DNA from: Ensifer sp. IC4062
GTDB taxonomy: Bacteria > Pseudomonadota > Alphaproteobacteria > Rhizobiales > Rhizobiaceae
Direction: 5' to 3'
Length of the DNA: 64,000 bases
Assembly: GCF_020193575.1 (NCBI RefSeq)
Contig: NZ_JADYVD010000028.1
Coordinates: forward strand, 33,939 to 97,938
In this document: piece after piece, positions 9,462 to 18,029 of the stretch
Position numbering within the stretch: position 1 is the first letter of the stretch
Layout: every line of letters begins with the position of its first letter
Translations under genes and position numbers: made by a program
The notes under the pieces: generated by a model
The model's database searches: none
The model's input: the letters and a program-made list of their open reading frames with translations, nothing else
What the model was told of the DNA's origin: nothing

Positions 9462-10016
9462 ATGAAGGTTTCAGAAGCTGACATCCTGATCGTGCCGGGC
9501 TACACCAATTCCGGCCCGGCGCATTGGCAAAGCCGCTGGGAGCGAAAGCTCTCGACGGCGCGCCGCGTCGAGCAAGCTGAGTGGGCGAAGCCTGTGCGCG
9601 AGGACTGGGTGGCGCGGATGATCGAGGCAGTCAATGCCGCGCAAAAGCCGGTCGTCATCGTCGCACATTCGCTGGGGGTCGCCACGGCGATCCATGCCCT
9701 GCCCCATTGCGCGAAGAAGATCGCAGGCGCCTTCCTAGTCGCGCCCCCGGACGTTGCCAATCCCAAGATCCGACCGAAGCATCTGATGACCTTCGGCCCC
9801 TACCCACGCGATCCTCTATCCTTTCCGTCGCTGATGGTAGCAAGCCGCAACGATCCTTTCGGATCCTATGAGCACGCCGGAGACATCGCCAACGCCTGGG
9901 GCTCGTTGTTGATCGATGCCGGCGAATCCGGTCACATCAATGCCGAATCCGGCCACGGCCCGTGGCCCGAGGGCACGATGGTTTTTGCCCAGTTCCTCAG
10001 CCGCCTACGGTCATAA
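9462..10016 (+). CDS. RBBP9/YdeN-family alpha/beta hydrolase
   Basis: 184 residues of the RBBP9/YdeN serine hydrolase family. The N-terminus reads ILIVPGYTNSGPAHWQSRWE, the nucleophile elbow is AHSLG near residue 70, and the catalytic His lies in GHINAESGHGPWPEG near the C-terminus. The acid residue is probably in ASRNDPFGSYE. This is the complete triad arrangement of the family. Substrate unknown. It is monocistronic, facing away from the DUF2189 gene. Confidence 0.9.
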   Translation: MKVSEADILIVPGYTNSGPAHWQSRWERKLSTARRVEQAEWAKPVREDWVARMIEAVNAAQKPVVIVAHSLGVATAIHALPHCAKKIAGAFLVAPPDVANPKIRPKHLMTFGPYPRDPLSFPSLMVASRNDPFGSYEHAGDIANAWGSLLIDAGESGHINAESGHGPWPEGTMVFAQFLSRLRS

Positions 10017-10104
10017 AGGTTAGCGGCGGAACCGCACGCCGTTAATCGGAATTTCACTGCTAGGAGATCATCTTAGGCTGCGAATTCTCAGGATCCGGGG
10101 ATAG

Positions 10105-12567
10105 ATGACCGAGCCGCGGGAACCAATCGACAGCGGCGATGAGCCGACAAGACAAGACAGCTTAGGGCCGGGTACAATGGATCAAATCCCGGCGGGCATC
10201 ATGCTTTTCGATGCGCACGATGTCATATGCGCCGCCAATGCGTTAGCGCTCCGGATGCTTGGGCGGACCGCCGACGAACTCATCGGCGCACCGATCGCCG
10301 CATTCGTGCACGGCGAAGATCTTCCGGCACTCGTGCCTGTCCACAAAACGCAGCGATCGGCGGAGCCGGCGGTCGTGCGTTTTCTCGGCGCATCCGCCAC
10401 GCGTTCGATGCTCGTTCTGGTGGCGCCTCTTCTTGTTGCGCAAGGAGCCGCGGCGACGAGGATACTGGCGATGCTTCCGGCCGATAGTCTGGTTTCGCAA
10501 ATCGCTAGCCTGCGCAAGGACGAGACACGCTGGAAATATGCCCTTGAAAGCGCGTTGGAAGGTGTCTGGGACCACGACTACGAAACCGGCAATCTGTTCT
10601 ATTCCTCGACCTGGCGACGTCTGCGGGGATTGCCGGATGACGCGGAGGTTGATGGCACGCTGGAGAAATGGATCGAAAACGTCCATCCGGATGACCGAGC
10701 ACACGTTCTCGCGTGCATCGAACGCCAAGATTCGGGCGAGGCTCAGTTCAACACATTCGAGTATCGTGAGCGCCATGCCGACGGTCGCTGGATCTGGATC
10801 GAGAGCCGGGGCGCATCGGTTGCTTATGGCCCTGACGGCAAGCCGTGCCGCATCATCGGCACCGATACCGACATTACGGCGCGCAAGGAAGCAGAGGCCC
10901 GGCTCGAGGAAATTTCGCGCCGCCTGCAACTGGCGCTCGATGTTTCCAGGATCGGCGTCTTCGAGCATAACCTCGATACCGGCGTTTCGCACTGGGACGA
11001 AGCCATGTTCAGGATGTACGGCCTGGACCCCGCCGGCCAAGCGCCTTCGTCCGCGGGTTGGGAGAGCGTCTTGCACCCCGAGGACAAGGAGGCAGCGATC
11101 AGACGCGTCGACGACGCGATCGCTAACGGCACACCTTTCACCAACGCGTTCCGCATCATAAGGCCCGATGGCGTCGTCCGTCACATCCGCTCCAACGCTG
11201 CGTTCCATACCGACCTCGATGGTGCAATGAGGCTCGTCGGCGCCAATTGGGACGTGACCGAGGATATCGCCCTGCAGGAGGAATTGAGGCGGGCAAAATC
11301 CTTTGCCGAGGCGCGAAACTGTGAGCTCGAGGCGGCGCGTGTCAGCATCGAATACAACGCACTGCACGATCATCTAACGGATCTGCCGAACCGCCGTTAT
11401 CTTGATCGGGTCCTGACGGAAGCGCGTGTCGTCAACGCCATACTTCATATCGATCTGGATCGCTTCAAGCAGATCAACGACACCCTCGGTCATCAGGCCG
11501 GTGACGCAATGCTCGTGCATGCTGCGACTGTGCTGAGGTCACATGCCGAGCGGGATGATTTCATCGCGCGCATCGGTGGCGACGAATTCGTCATCGTATG
11601 TCGCAACGGCCGGGATTCGACGCAACTAGCACAGCTTGCCGGGCGCATCATTCAGGCCTTCCGCCGTCCCGTCCCCTATGCCGGCCAACTGTGCCGTCTT
11701 GGCGCAAGCATTGGCGTTTCCCGGGATGGAGGCAGGCTCACCGATCCCAAGCAGCTCCTGATGGACGCCGACATCGCGCTCTATCGCGCCAAGAGCCTTG
11801 GCCGCGACCGCTTTGAACTCTTTTCCGACGAGATGCAGAACCAGATCCTGACTGCGAAGCGGATCGGTGACGAGCTGCGCGAAGCCCTCGAAAAAAAGCA
11901 GTTCGTTCCCTTCTACCAACCCCAGTTCGATGCCCGCACTCTGGAGATCACAGGCGTCGAGACCCTGGTGCGCTGGAACCACCCGGAACGCGGGGTCCTA
12001 GCGCCCGTGCAATTCCTCAAGATTGCCGAGGATATCAATCTACTCGCAGCAATAGACCGCATGGTGGTGGAAATGGCCTATGCCGACTTCCGCGCCTGGC
12101 AGCGGCAGGGGCTCACCATCCCCAAGCTCTCGGTCAATATTTCCTCGCGCCGCCTGCGCGATCCTCAACTCGTCTCCGACCTGCGAGAAATGAGGATCCC
12201 GCCCGGCGTCATGTCGTTCGAGCTGCTCGAATCGATCTTTCTCGACGAGTTCGAGGATGAAGTGGCGGAAACGATCGCAGCCCTGAACGAGCTCGGTATA
12301 GATATCGAGATCGATGACTTTGGCACCGGCCACGCATCGATCATCGGCCTCCTCAAACTCAACCCGGCGCGCCTGAAGATCGATCGCGCTCTCGTGGGTC
12401 CGGTCACGGAAAACAGCAAACAGCAAAAGCTGGTGCGCGCCATTATCGACATCGGCCACTCGTTGAACATCAAAGTTGTCGCCGAAGGCGTCGAAACCTG
12501 GGCCCACGCCGCACTGCTCGCCGACCTCGGCTGCGACGTCCTGCAAGGCTATGCACTGGCCAAATGA
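10105..12567 (+). CDS. PAS-GGDEF-EAL cyclic di-GMP signalling protein, C-terminus truncated
   Basis: 820 residues, apparently cytoplasmic (no membrane helix). Three PAS domains cover about 22-125, 135-265 and 270-390, a GGDEF domain about 415-560, and an EAL domain about 575-820. GGDEF is intact near residue 492, so cyclase activity is possible. The product-inhibition site is degenerate, with Glu where RxxD needs Arg. The EAL domain keeps its metal and catalytic set: ETLVRW, SVNIS, FELLES, DDFGTG, LKIDR, AEGVET and LQGY. The protein stops right after LQGYALAK, where homologues continue with a PMxxxxFxxF tail. Such a tail (MSRQDFDKFV) is encoded immediately after, in another frame at 12564, so a small deletion probably shifted the end. 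Activity is therefore uncertain. Confidence 0.88.
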   Translation: MTEPREPIDSGDEPTRQDSLGPGTMDQIPAGIMLFDAHDVICAANALALRMLGRTADELIGAPIAAFVHGEDLPALVPVHKTQRSAEPAVVRFLGASATRSMLVLVAPLLVAQGAAATRILAMLPADSLVSQIASLRKDETRWKYALESALEGVWDHDYETGNLFYSSTWRRLRGLPDDAEVDGTLEKWIENVHPDDRAHVLACIERQDSGEAQFNTFEYRERHADGRWIWIESRGASVAYGPDGKPCRIIGTDTDITARKEAEARLEEISRRLQLALDVSRIGVFEHNLDTGVSHWDEAMFRMYGLDPAGQAPSSAGWESVLHPEDKEAAIRRVDDAIANGTPFTNAFRIIRPDGVVRHIRSNAAFHTDLDGAMRLVGANWDVTEDIALQEELRRAKSFAEARNCELEAARVSIEYNALHDHLTDLPNRRYLDRVLTEARVVNAILHIDLDRFKQINDTLGHQAGDAMLVHAATVLRSHAERDDFIARIGGDEFVIVCRNGRDSTQLAQLAGRIIQAFRRPVPYAGQLCRLGASIGVSRDGGRLTDPKQLLMDADIALYRAKSLGRDRFELFSDEMQNQILTAKRIGDELREALEKKQFVPFYQPQFDARTLEITGVETLVRWNHPERGVLAPVQFLKIAEDINLLAAIDRMVVEMAYADFRAWQRQGLTIPKLSVNISSRRLRDPQLVSDLREMRIPPGVMSFELLESIFLDEFEDEVAETIAALNELGIDIEIDDFGTGHASIIGLLKLNPARLKIDRALVGPVTENSKQQKLVRAIIDIGHSLNIKVVAEGVETWAHAALLADLGCDVLQGYALAK

Positions 12568-12681
12568 GCCGGCAGGATTTCGACAAATTTGTCCAAGGCG
12601 GTTTCAACGTGCCGCGCACCGTTTTGGAAGCGCGCCGGAGGCGGTGACGGAGCGGACTGCGGTGAGACGCTTTTGCTCGGG

Positions 12682-12715
12682 AAAAAAATGCCGCCCGGCC
12701 TTCTGCCGCGCGGCA
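12682..12715 (-). terminator. Rho-independent terminator for the DUF1476 gene
   Basis: On the minus strand, TGCCGCGCGG pairs with CCGGGCGGCA (one mismatch, 7-base loop) and is followed by ATTTTTTT. It lies 27 bases after the DUF1476 stop codon. Confidence 0.8.
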
Positions 12716-12741
12716 CCATTGCTCTTTCGCTTTTTGCGAGA

Positions 12742-13056
12742 TCAGTTGTTCTGAAGCTGCTCTATCGCTTGGGCGAGAAATTCCATCATCCGCAAGCGGA
12801 TTTCGTCTTCCGATTGTGCGATACCGGCGGCGTCGAAGTCGGCCTTGATTTTGCGTACCACGTCCTCATGGCCGCTTTCCTCGAGATCTGCGGTGACGAT
12901 TTCCCTTGCATAAGCTTCCGGATCGGCCTTGTTCAAGAGACCTGCGGCCCAAAGACCGAGCAGCTTGTTACGGCGTGCTTCCGCCTTGAACCTCAGCTCT
13001 GCGTCCATCGCAAACTTTGCCTCGAAGCCCTTTTCGCGATCCTGCATCGTCGTCAT
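12742..13056 (-). CDS. DUF1476 protein, zeta-type ATP synthase inhibitor family
   Basis: A 104-residue, mostly helical, charged protein (MTTMQDREKGFEAKFAMDAE, RRNKLLGLWAAGLL, DVVRKIKADFDAAG). DUF1476 is the alphaproteobacterial family that includes the zeta subunit of the Paracoccus F1Fo ATP synthase, whose N-terminus inhibits ATP hydrolysis. The conserved REKGFEAKFAMDAELRFKAE block is complete. Whether this copy inhibits the enzyme is an inference from the family. It is encoded divergently from purC, a common position in rhizobia. Confidence 0.85.
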   Translation of the reverse strand: MTTMQDREKGFEAKFAMDAELRFKAEARRNKLLGLWAAGLLNKADPEAYAREIVTADLEESGHEDVVRKIKADFDAAGIAQSEDEIRLRMMEFLAQAIEQLQNN

Positions 13057-13289
13057 AAGCTAATCTCCCTCAGAATTCCTTGCCGGAAACAGTTATCGCC
13101 ATAAACCAAAACACTGCTCAAAGTGCAATGCGAAGTTTTCGTCTTTGGTGACTTTCATGATACCCTAATCTAAATCGGGGGATGCGAAGATACGCCGATT
13201 GTGAAATCCGTTCTTTTCAGATATGGACCCGCTGAGAAAATTCCAATTGCGCGACCCAAGAGCGCCACCAACCACAGAGATAAAAATCC

Positions 13290-14054
13290 ATGAATCGTCG
13301 CCGCCGTATCTACGAGGGCAAGGCCAAGATCCTTTACGAGGGTCCGGAGCCGGGCACGCTGATCCAGTTCTTCAAGGATGACGCGACCGCTTTCAACAAG
13401 AAGAAGCACGATGTCATCGACGGTAAGGGTGTGCTGAACAACCGGATTTCCGAGTACATCTTCACCCACCTGAACAAGATCGGCATCCCGACGCATTTCA
13501 TCCGTCGCCTGAACATGCGCGAGCAGTTGATCAAGGAAGTGGAAATCATTCCGCTCGAGATCGTCGTGCGCAACGTCGCCGCCGGTTCGCTCGCAAAGCG
13601 CCTCGGCATCGAAGAAGGCACCGTACTGCCGCGCTCGATCATCGAATTCTACTACAAGGCCGACGCACTCGACGATCCGATGGTGTCCGAAGAGCACATT
13701 ACTGCCTTCGGCTGGGCAAGCCCGCAGGAACTCGATGACATCATGGCGCTTGCCATCCGCATCAACGATTTCCTGTCCGGCCTCTTTCTGGGCGTCGGGA
13801 TCCAGCTCGTCGATTTCAAGATCGAATGCGGACGCCTGTTTGAAGGCGATATGATGCGCATCGTGCTTGCCGACGAGATTTCTCCGGATAGCTGCCGCCT
13901 GTGGGACATCGAAACCAAGGAAAAGATGGACAAGGACCGGTTCCGCCGCGACATGGGCGGTCTCGTCGAAGCCTATCAGGAGGTGGCGCGCCGCCTCGGT
14001 ATCATCAACGAGAACGAGCCGCCGCGCGGCTCCGGGCCGGTGTTGGTCAAGTAA
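13290..14054 (+). CDS. purC: SAICAR synthetase
   Basis: 254 residues. Joins aspartate to CAIR with ATP to form SAICAR in purine synthesis. The family blocks are present: [19 protein letters not shown] (nucleotide loop), [16 protein letters not shown], the acceptor-site region [17 protein letters not shown], and [11 protein letters not shown]. It heads the purC-purS-purQ-purL order, with purS 17 bases downstream. A weak promoter candidate (TTGTGA, 17 bases, TATGGA) lies at 13199-13227. Confidence 0.97.
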   Translation: MNRRRRIYEGKAKILYEGPEPGTLIQFFKDDATAFNKKKHDVIDGKGVLNNRISEYIFTHLNKIGIPTHFIRRLNMREQLIKEVEIIPLEIVVRNVAAGSLAKRLGIEEGTVLPRSIIEFYYKADALDDPMVSEEHITAFGWASPQELDDIMALAIRINDFLSGLFLGVGIQLVDFKIECGRLFEGDMMRIVLADEISPDSCRLWDIETKEKMDKDRFRRDMGGLVEAYQEVARRLGIINENEPPRGSGPVLVK

Positions 14055-14071
14055 TTTCAGGGATAAGCAAA

Positions 14072-14314
14072 GTGATCAAAGCACGCGTAACCGTGACGCT
14101 CAAGAACGGCGTTCTCGACCCTCAGGGCAAGGCAATCGAGGGTGCGCTTGGTGCGCTCGGGTTTGACGGCATCGGCCAGGTTCGTCAGGGCAAGGTCTTC
14201 GATCTGCAGATCGAAACGGCAGACAAGACCAAGGCGGAAGCCGACCTCAAGGCCATGTGCGAGAAGCTGCTGGCCAACACTGTCATTGAAAACTACACCA
14301 TCTCCCTCGCCTGA
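14072..14314 (+). CDS. purS: FGAM synthase subunit PurS
   Basis: 80 residues with a GTG start preceded by AGGGA. The upstream ATG of the open frame lies inside purC and homology begins at [19 protein letters not shown]. PurS bridges the glutaminase PurQ and the synthetase PurL in the three-part FGAM synthase. Conserved features are the N-terminal beta strand, the [19 protein letters not shown] block and the C-terminal [10 protein letters not shown]. Together with the short PurL here, its presence shows the organism uses the split enzyme. Confidence 0.96.
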   Translation: MIKARVTVTLKNGVLDPQGKAIEGALGALGFDGIGQVRQGKVFDLQIETADKTKAEADLKAMCEKLLANTVIENYTISLA

Positions 14315-14360
14315 CGCGAGGGAACGGCTTTCGCTGGTGACCTGCTGGTCGCCCGCGCTA

Positions 14361-14463
14361 CTGCATGTCTCCTTAATCGACCTCGATTCAAGGACAAAGA
14401 CATGCAGCAATTCAAAGTGCTACAGCGACCTTAGCGCGTTCGATAAGACGCGCGGCGCTGTAG
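14361..14463. repeat. RIME-like element, copy 2, between purS and purQ
   Basis: The palindrome CTGCATGTC...GACATGCAG (inner CGACCTCGATTCAAGG) is followed by CTACAGCG...CGCTGTAG with inner GCGCGTTCGATAAGACGCGC. Same order and orientation as copy 1. It lies inside the pur gene series, so it is probably transcribed into the purS-purQ message as two hairpins. Confidence 0.82.
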
Positions 14464-14531
14464 GCCCACTGCGCATTGAAACTGCCTCGAACTGTTTAAG
14501 TGCCGAGGCCAAGGCAAGGTATGAACGTCCC

Positions 14532-15203
14532 ATGAAGTCTGCCGTCGTCCAGCTCCCCGGTCTCAACCGCGATCGTGACATGATTGCGGCGTTGACCAAG
14601 ATATCCGGCCACAAGCCTGTGACCGTTTGGCAGACGGAAACGGAAATTCCAGACGTCGACCTGATCGTCATACCGGGCGGCTTTTCCTATGGCGACTACC
14701 TGCGCTGCGGTGCGATCGCCGCGCGGATGCCGGTGATGCAGGCGATCAAGGTCAAGGCCGACCAGGGCGTAAAGGTCCTCGGTGTCTGCAACGGCTTCCA
14801 AATCCTGCTTGAAGCAGGCCTCCTGCCCGGCGCGCTGATGCGCAATGCTTCGCTGAAGTTCGTCTGCCGCGAGGTGAAACTGGAAATCGTCAACGCGGAC
14901 ACGGATTTCACGCGCGCCTATTCGAACGGCCAGGTGATCCGCAGCCCCGTCGCACACCATGACGGCAATTATTTCGCCGATGCGGAGACGCTAAAGGCGA
15001 TCGAGGGCAACGGTCAGGTCGTGTTCCGTTACGCCGAAGGCACCAACCCGAACGGATCGATCAACGACATTGCGGGCGTGATGAATGCCAAAGGCAATGT
15101 GCTTGGGATGATGCCGCATCCGGAAAACCTGATCGAGGCGGCACATGGCGGTTCGGACGGGCGCGGGATTTTCGCTTCCGCCCTCAACGTAATCGCTGCT
15201 TAA
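14532..15203 (+). CDS. purQ: FGAM synthase glutaminase subunit PurQ
   Basis: 223 residues. A class I glutamine amidotransferase that supplies ammonia to PurL. The nucleophile is in GVCNGFQ and the triad His/Glu in MMPHPE; the oxyanion region [16 protein letters not shown] is also intact. The open frame extends upstream through the repeat element, but homology starts at [14 protein letters not shown]. It is separated from purS by 217 bases that contain a RIME-like repeat. Confidence 0.97.
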   Translation: MKSAVVQLPGLNRDRDMIAALTKISGHKPVTVWQTETEIPDVDLIVIPGGFSYGDYLRCGAIAARMPVMQAIKVKADQGVKVLGVCNGFQILLEAGLLPGALMRNASLKFVCREVKLEIVNADTDFTRAYSNGQVIRSPVAHHDGNYFADAETLKAIEGNGQVVFRYAEGTNPNGSINDIAGVMNAKGNVLGMMPHPENLIEAAHGGSDGRGIFASALNVIAA

Positions 15204-15258
15204 CCATCGCGCTGATAGAAGACGGCCTCGCGCCATCCACCGACGATCGAGACCGCCG

Positions 15259-15666
15259 ATGCCCTCATTCTCCTCCGTACGCCTCCCGGTGCTTGCCTGC
15301 GCCCTTGCCGGGCTGGCGCTTGTTGCTGGCTGCCAGTCGAATCGTCCGGCCACTCCGCCTGCGAGTTCCGCCGCATTACCGACGATGGAGCGCGTCGCAC
15401 TTGGCGCCAATGGTTGTTGGTTCAAATCGGGTGACCCGGCCTTCAAGCCTTATCGCCTCGCGCCGGAGCTCAACTCCTTCTCGGGCCGTCCGCGCATCCT
15501 GATCGTGCCACGCAAGTCACCGGAGGCGCGTCCGCTCGCCGTTGTCCAGGCCGAAGGGCATCCCGCCCGTCTGCAGGCTTTTGGTCCGCTGCTCAGCGAG
15601 CCGGTCGGCACGCGCATAACGACGGACGTCCGCCGCTGGGCGGCAGGAGGCAAGGGATGCAGTTGA
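15259..15666 (+). CDS. Small predicted lipoprotein, function unknown
   Basis: 135 residues with a lipoprotein signal peptide ending in LVAGC, so it is probably lipid-anchored. The mature part contains VALGANGCWFKSGDPAFKPYRL and RPRILIVPRKSPEARPLAVVQAEG, with a Cys near each end. I recognise no family beyond a rhizobial conserved protein. It lies in the same direction as purQ, 55 bases downstream, and may be cotranscribed. Confidence 0.7.
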   Translation: MPSFSSVRLPVLACALAGLALVAGCQSNRPATPPASSAALPTMERVALGANGCWFKSGDPAFKPYRLAPELNSFSGRPRILIVPRKSPEARPLAVVQAEGHPARLQAFGPLLSEPVGTRITTDVRRWAAGGKGCS

Positions 15667-15691
15667 TCTCGGGTCGCCGGGATCCTGCCGC

Positions 15692-16003
15692 TCACGAAGC
15701 TGACGGCTGCGGGCTGTCGTAACCCTTGACGATTGCCAGATCCATCACCGACTTACCCTGCCTGAGCGCCATGGCTTTCGCGTATTCGGGGGAACGATAG
15801 CATTCCAGCGCCGCGCTGTAGGTGGGGAACTCGATCACGACAATGCGCGAGCGCAGCTTTCCTTCAGGCACCTCGCATTGGCCGCCGCGGGCAAGAAAAC
15901 GCGCGCCGTACTTTCGAAAGACGTCAGCGTTCGCGGCTTTGTAAGCCTTGTACCCCTCTGGATCGGTAACGTCGACGGAGGCCACCCAGTATCCTTTCGC
16001 CAT
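15692..16003 (-). CDS. DUF1330 family protein
   Basis: 103 residues of DUF1330, a small ferredoxin-like dimeric alpha/beta-barrel family of unknown function. Typical blocks are KGYWVASVDVTDPEGYKAY, ARFLARGGQ, VVIEFPTYSAALECYRSPEY and AMALRQG. GGGAG lies just upstream of the ATG at 16003, which decides the start; the frame stays open to 16048, inside a repeat. It stands alone, convergent with the lipoprotein gene. Confidence 0.88.
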   Translation of the reverse strand: MAKGYWVASVDVTDPEGYKAYKAANADVFRKYGARFLARGGQCEVPEGKLRSRIVVIEFPTYSAALECYRSPEYAKAMALRQGKSVMDLAIVKGYDSPQPSAS

Positions 16004-16047
16004 CGCTCTTCTCCCATTCCCCTCTCGAGTATCGATTGAACGCGGCA

Positions 16048-16096
16048 TACAGCGCCGCGCGTCCTATGTGACGCGCAAAGAACGCTGTAGCACTTC
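16048..16096. repeat. RIME-like element, partial copy 3
   Basis: Only the second palindrome is present: TACAGCGCCGCGCGTCC paired with GACGCGCAAAGAACGCTGTA, followed by GCACTTCG. It lies upstream of the DUF1330 gene. Confidence 0.75.
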
Positions 16097-16174
16097 GGAC
16101 TAGAAACGATATCATCCCGGCGGCCCTGACAACACATGCCGGCCGCCGAGAGAGATCCGCGTGTGGCCACAATT

Positions 16175-16432
16175 TCAAAGCCGCGAGCGCCAGAAAGGAA
16201 CGGCCGCCTCTCGCCGCGCTTCCTCCTCGGTCACGCCGATATCTTCGAGCAGGTGCTCGCTCAGTTCTTCAAGCGCCCGGCGACTGCGCCTCTTCGCGGC
16301 CAGTGCGCAATAGTAATGCCAAAGCCGTGAGAACACATTCCGTGCTAGTCCTTGATGCTCGTAGGTGAAGCGCGCCTTGCGAGCGGGCGCTGCCTGCGGC
16401 CGCAAGGATTGAATTGCAATGAATGTCTTCAT
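16175..16432 (-). CDS. DUF1127 (YjiS-like) small protein
   Basis: 85 residues counted from the ATG at 16432; an in-frame ATG at 16441 is an alternative. The C-terminal half carries the DUF1127 motif (RRALEELSEHLLEDIGVTEEEA ending in PFW). This motif is very common in rhizobial proteins, and small DUF1127 proteins have been linked to RNA turnover and phosphate or carbon physiology in Agrobacterium. The gene is divergent from a MocR regulator and shares its 84-93 base control region, which suggests the regulator controls it. Confidence 0.82.
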   Translation of the reverse strand: MKTFIAIQSLRPQAAPARKARFTYEHQGLARNVFSRLWHYYCALAAKRRSRRALEELSEHLLEDIGVTEEEARREAAVPFWRSRL

Positions 16433-16453
16433 TGTATACATCGCGTGACTGCC

Positions 16454-16522
16454 ATTGTCTCTGTTTCGCCTGTTGCTTCAGAGATAATTGACACAGATTG
16501 CCGTGCAATATAGACAATTGTC
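16454..16522. promoter_or_regulatory. Shared control region of the MocR and DUF1127 genes
   Basis: The divergent intergenic region holds a perfect palindrome, GACAATTGTC (16513-16522), just before the MocR start. Related hexamers ATTGTC (16454-16459) and ATTGAC (16487-16492) also occur. TTGACA at 16488-16493 is a likely -35 box for the MocR gene, with TAGACA at 16511-16516 as a weak -10 after 17 bases. MocR-type regulators often bind direct or inverted repeats in such regions, so these are candidate operators. Confidence 0.45.
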
Positions 16523-16525
16523 ACT

Positions 16526-17944
16526 ATGACAACTTGGCTGCCCGACATTCAGCAGGGCCAAGGCCCTCTCTACGCCCGCATCGCCGATCAAATCGAACAG
16601 GCGATCGGTAGCGGAGTCCTGCCGGTGGGAGCGAAGCTTCCGCCGCAGCGAAATCTTGCCTTCGATATAGGCGTGACGATCGGCACGATCGGCCGAGCCT
16701 ACAACATCGTCCGCGAACGAGGACTTGTCAGCGGCGAAGTCGGCCGTGGCACCTATGTCCTCGATCGCCCGGAAAGTCGGCCGCCCGAACAAGCCGATCC
16801 TCTGACGACCTCACTGGCTGGAACGCGGCCAATCAACGCGCCGGCAGGCAAGTTGCGTTTCGACAGCACGGCTGCGCCCGACGTCGGTCAGGGTGACATT
16901 CTGGCGAAATTGCTGGGTGACATAAGCCGCGAGCACCATGCGGACATTGCGAGCTATGCCCGCAATTTCCCGGATGACTGGTTCGAGGCGGGCTGCCAGT
17001 GGCTCGCGCGCGGCAATTTTCGACCGGCCCGCGAAACCATCGTGCCGACGCTTGGCGCCCATGCCGCCGTCATTGCCGTGCTTTCCGCCGTCACCTCCCC
17101 CGGTGATCGGATCGCGTTCGAGACATTGACCTATTCGCAAATCAGCCGCAGTGCCGGCCTGATCGGCCGTCGAACCGCCTTGGTGGAAAGCGACGAATTC
17201 GGCCTCGATCCGGACGATTTCGAACGTGTTTGCGCTCAGCAGCATCCGAAACTCGCCTTCCTCATGCCGAGCGCCCAGAACCCGACCGTTGCCGTCATGC
17301 CATTGGACAGGCGCCGGGCCGTCGCCGAGATCGCGCGGAAATACGGCGTCTGGCTGGTCGAGGATGAAGTTTATGGTTCGATGACGGGCGATCAGGTGCC
17401 GTTGCTGGCGGAGTTGGCGCCGGAGCGGACCTTCCTTGTTGGCGGCTTGTCGAAGTCCGTCGCCGCCGGCGTGCGCGGCGGCTGGGTCGCCTGCCCGCCG
17501 AACTTCAGCCAGCGGATTCGCATCGCGCACAAGATGGTGAGCGGCGGTCTTCCCTTTATTCTCGCCGAGCTTTGCGCGCGCTTGGTTCTTTCAGGCGCCG
17601 CATCCGCCTTGCGCAACCGCGCCGTCGAGGAAATCACCGCCCGCGAAACGATGGCGCGCGAAATCTTTTCCGGACTCGATTTTAATTCCCACCCGAAGGT
17701 GCCCTTCCTCTGGCTGAAACTGCCGGATCCCTGGCTTTCGGGAACCTTTAAGCAAGCGGCGTTGCAGGAAGGCGTGCTCGTCGACGACGAGGACGAGTTC
17801 AAGGCGGGGCGCGGGGAACGCGCCTTCCATCGCATCCGCGTCGGCTTTTCTTCGCCGCCCGAGCGGTCCGAAGTGCAAAGAGGATTTCATATCCTGCGTC
17901 GGCTGCTCGACAGCGGTCGCACCGGCTACGACAGCTTCGGCTGA
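16526..17944 (+). CDS. MocR-family regulator (GntR domain fused to aminotransferase)
   Basis: 472 residues. A GntR-type winged helix occupies about 1-80 (GPLYARIADQIEQAIGSG, LPPQRNLAFDIGVTIGTIGRAY, GRGTYVLD), followed by a class I aminotransferase-like PLP domain. The PLP lysine lies in GGLSKSVAAGVRGGWV, and the cofactor loop is SAQNPT. MocR proteins use the second domain to sense PLP-linked metabolites rather than as enzymes. The start codon lies only a few bases after a palindrome and promoter-like sequence, so the message may be nearly leaderless. Its likely target is the divergent DUF1127 gene and itself. Confidence 0.92.
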   Translation: MTTWLPDIQQGQGPLYARIADQIEQAIGSGVLPVGAKLPPQRNLAFDIGVTIGTIGRAYNIVRERGLVSGEVGRGTYVLDRPESRPPEQADPLTTSLAGTRPINAPAGKLRFDSTAAPDVGQGDILAKLLGDISREHHADIASYARNFPDDWFEAGCQWLARGNFRPARETIVPTLGAHAAVIAVLSAVTSPGDRIAFETLTYSQISRSAGLIGRRTALVESDEFGLDPDDFERVCAQQHPKLAFLMPSAQNPTVAVMPLDRRRAVAEIARKYGVWLVEDEVYGSMTGDQVPLLAELAPERTFLVGGLSKSVAAGVRGGWVACPPNFSQRIRIAHKMVSGGLPFILAELCARLVLSGAASALRNRAVEEITARETMAREIFSGLDFNSHPKVPFLWLKLPDPWLSGTFKQAALQEGVLVDDEDEFKAGRGERAFHRIRVGFSSPPERSEVQRGFHILRRLLDSGRTGYDSFG

Positions 17945-18029
17945 AATCATTTTTGGAGATGCCTTTCGCGCAAGCCACGGCAAACTATTGCTGTGCTGCG
18001 TAAAATTGATTCGCTTGAATGATTTTCGC

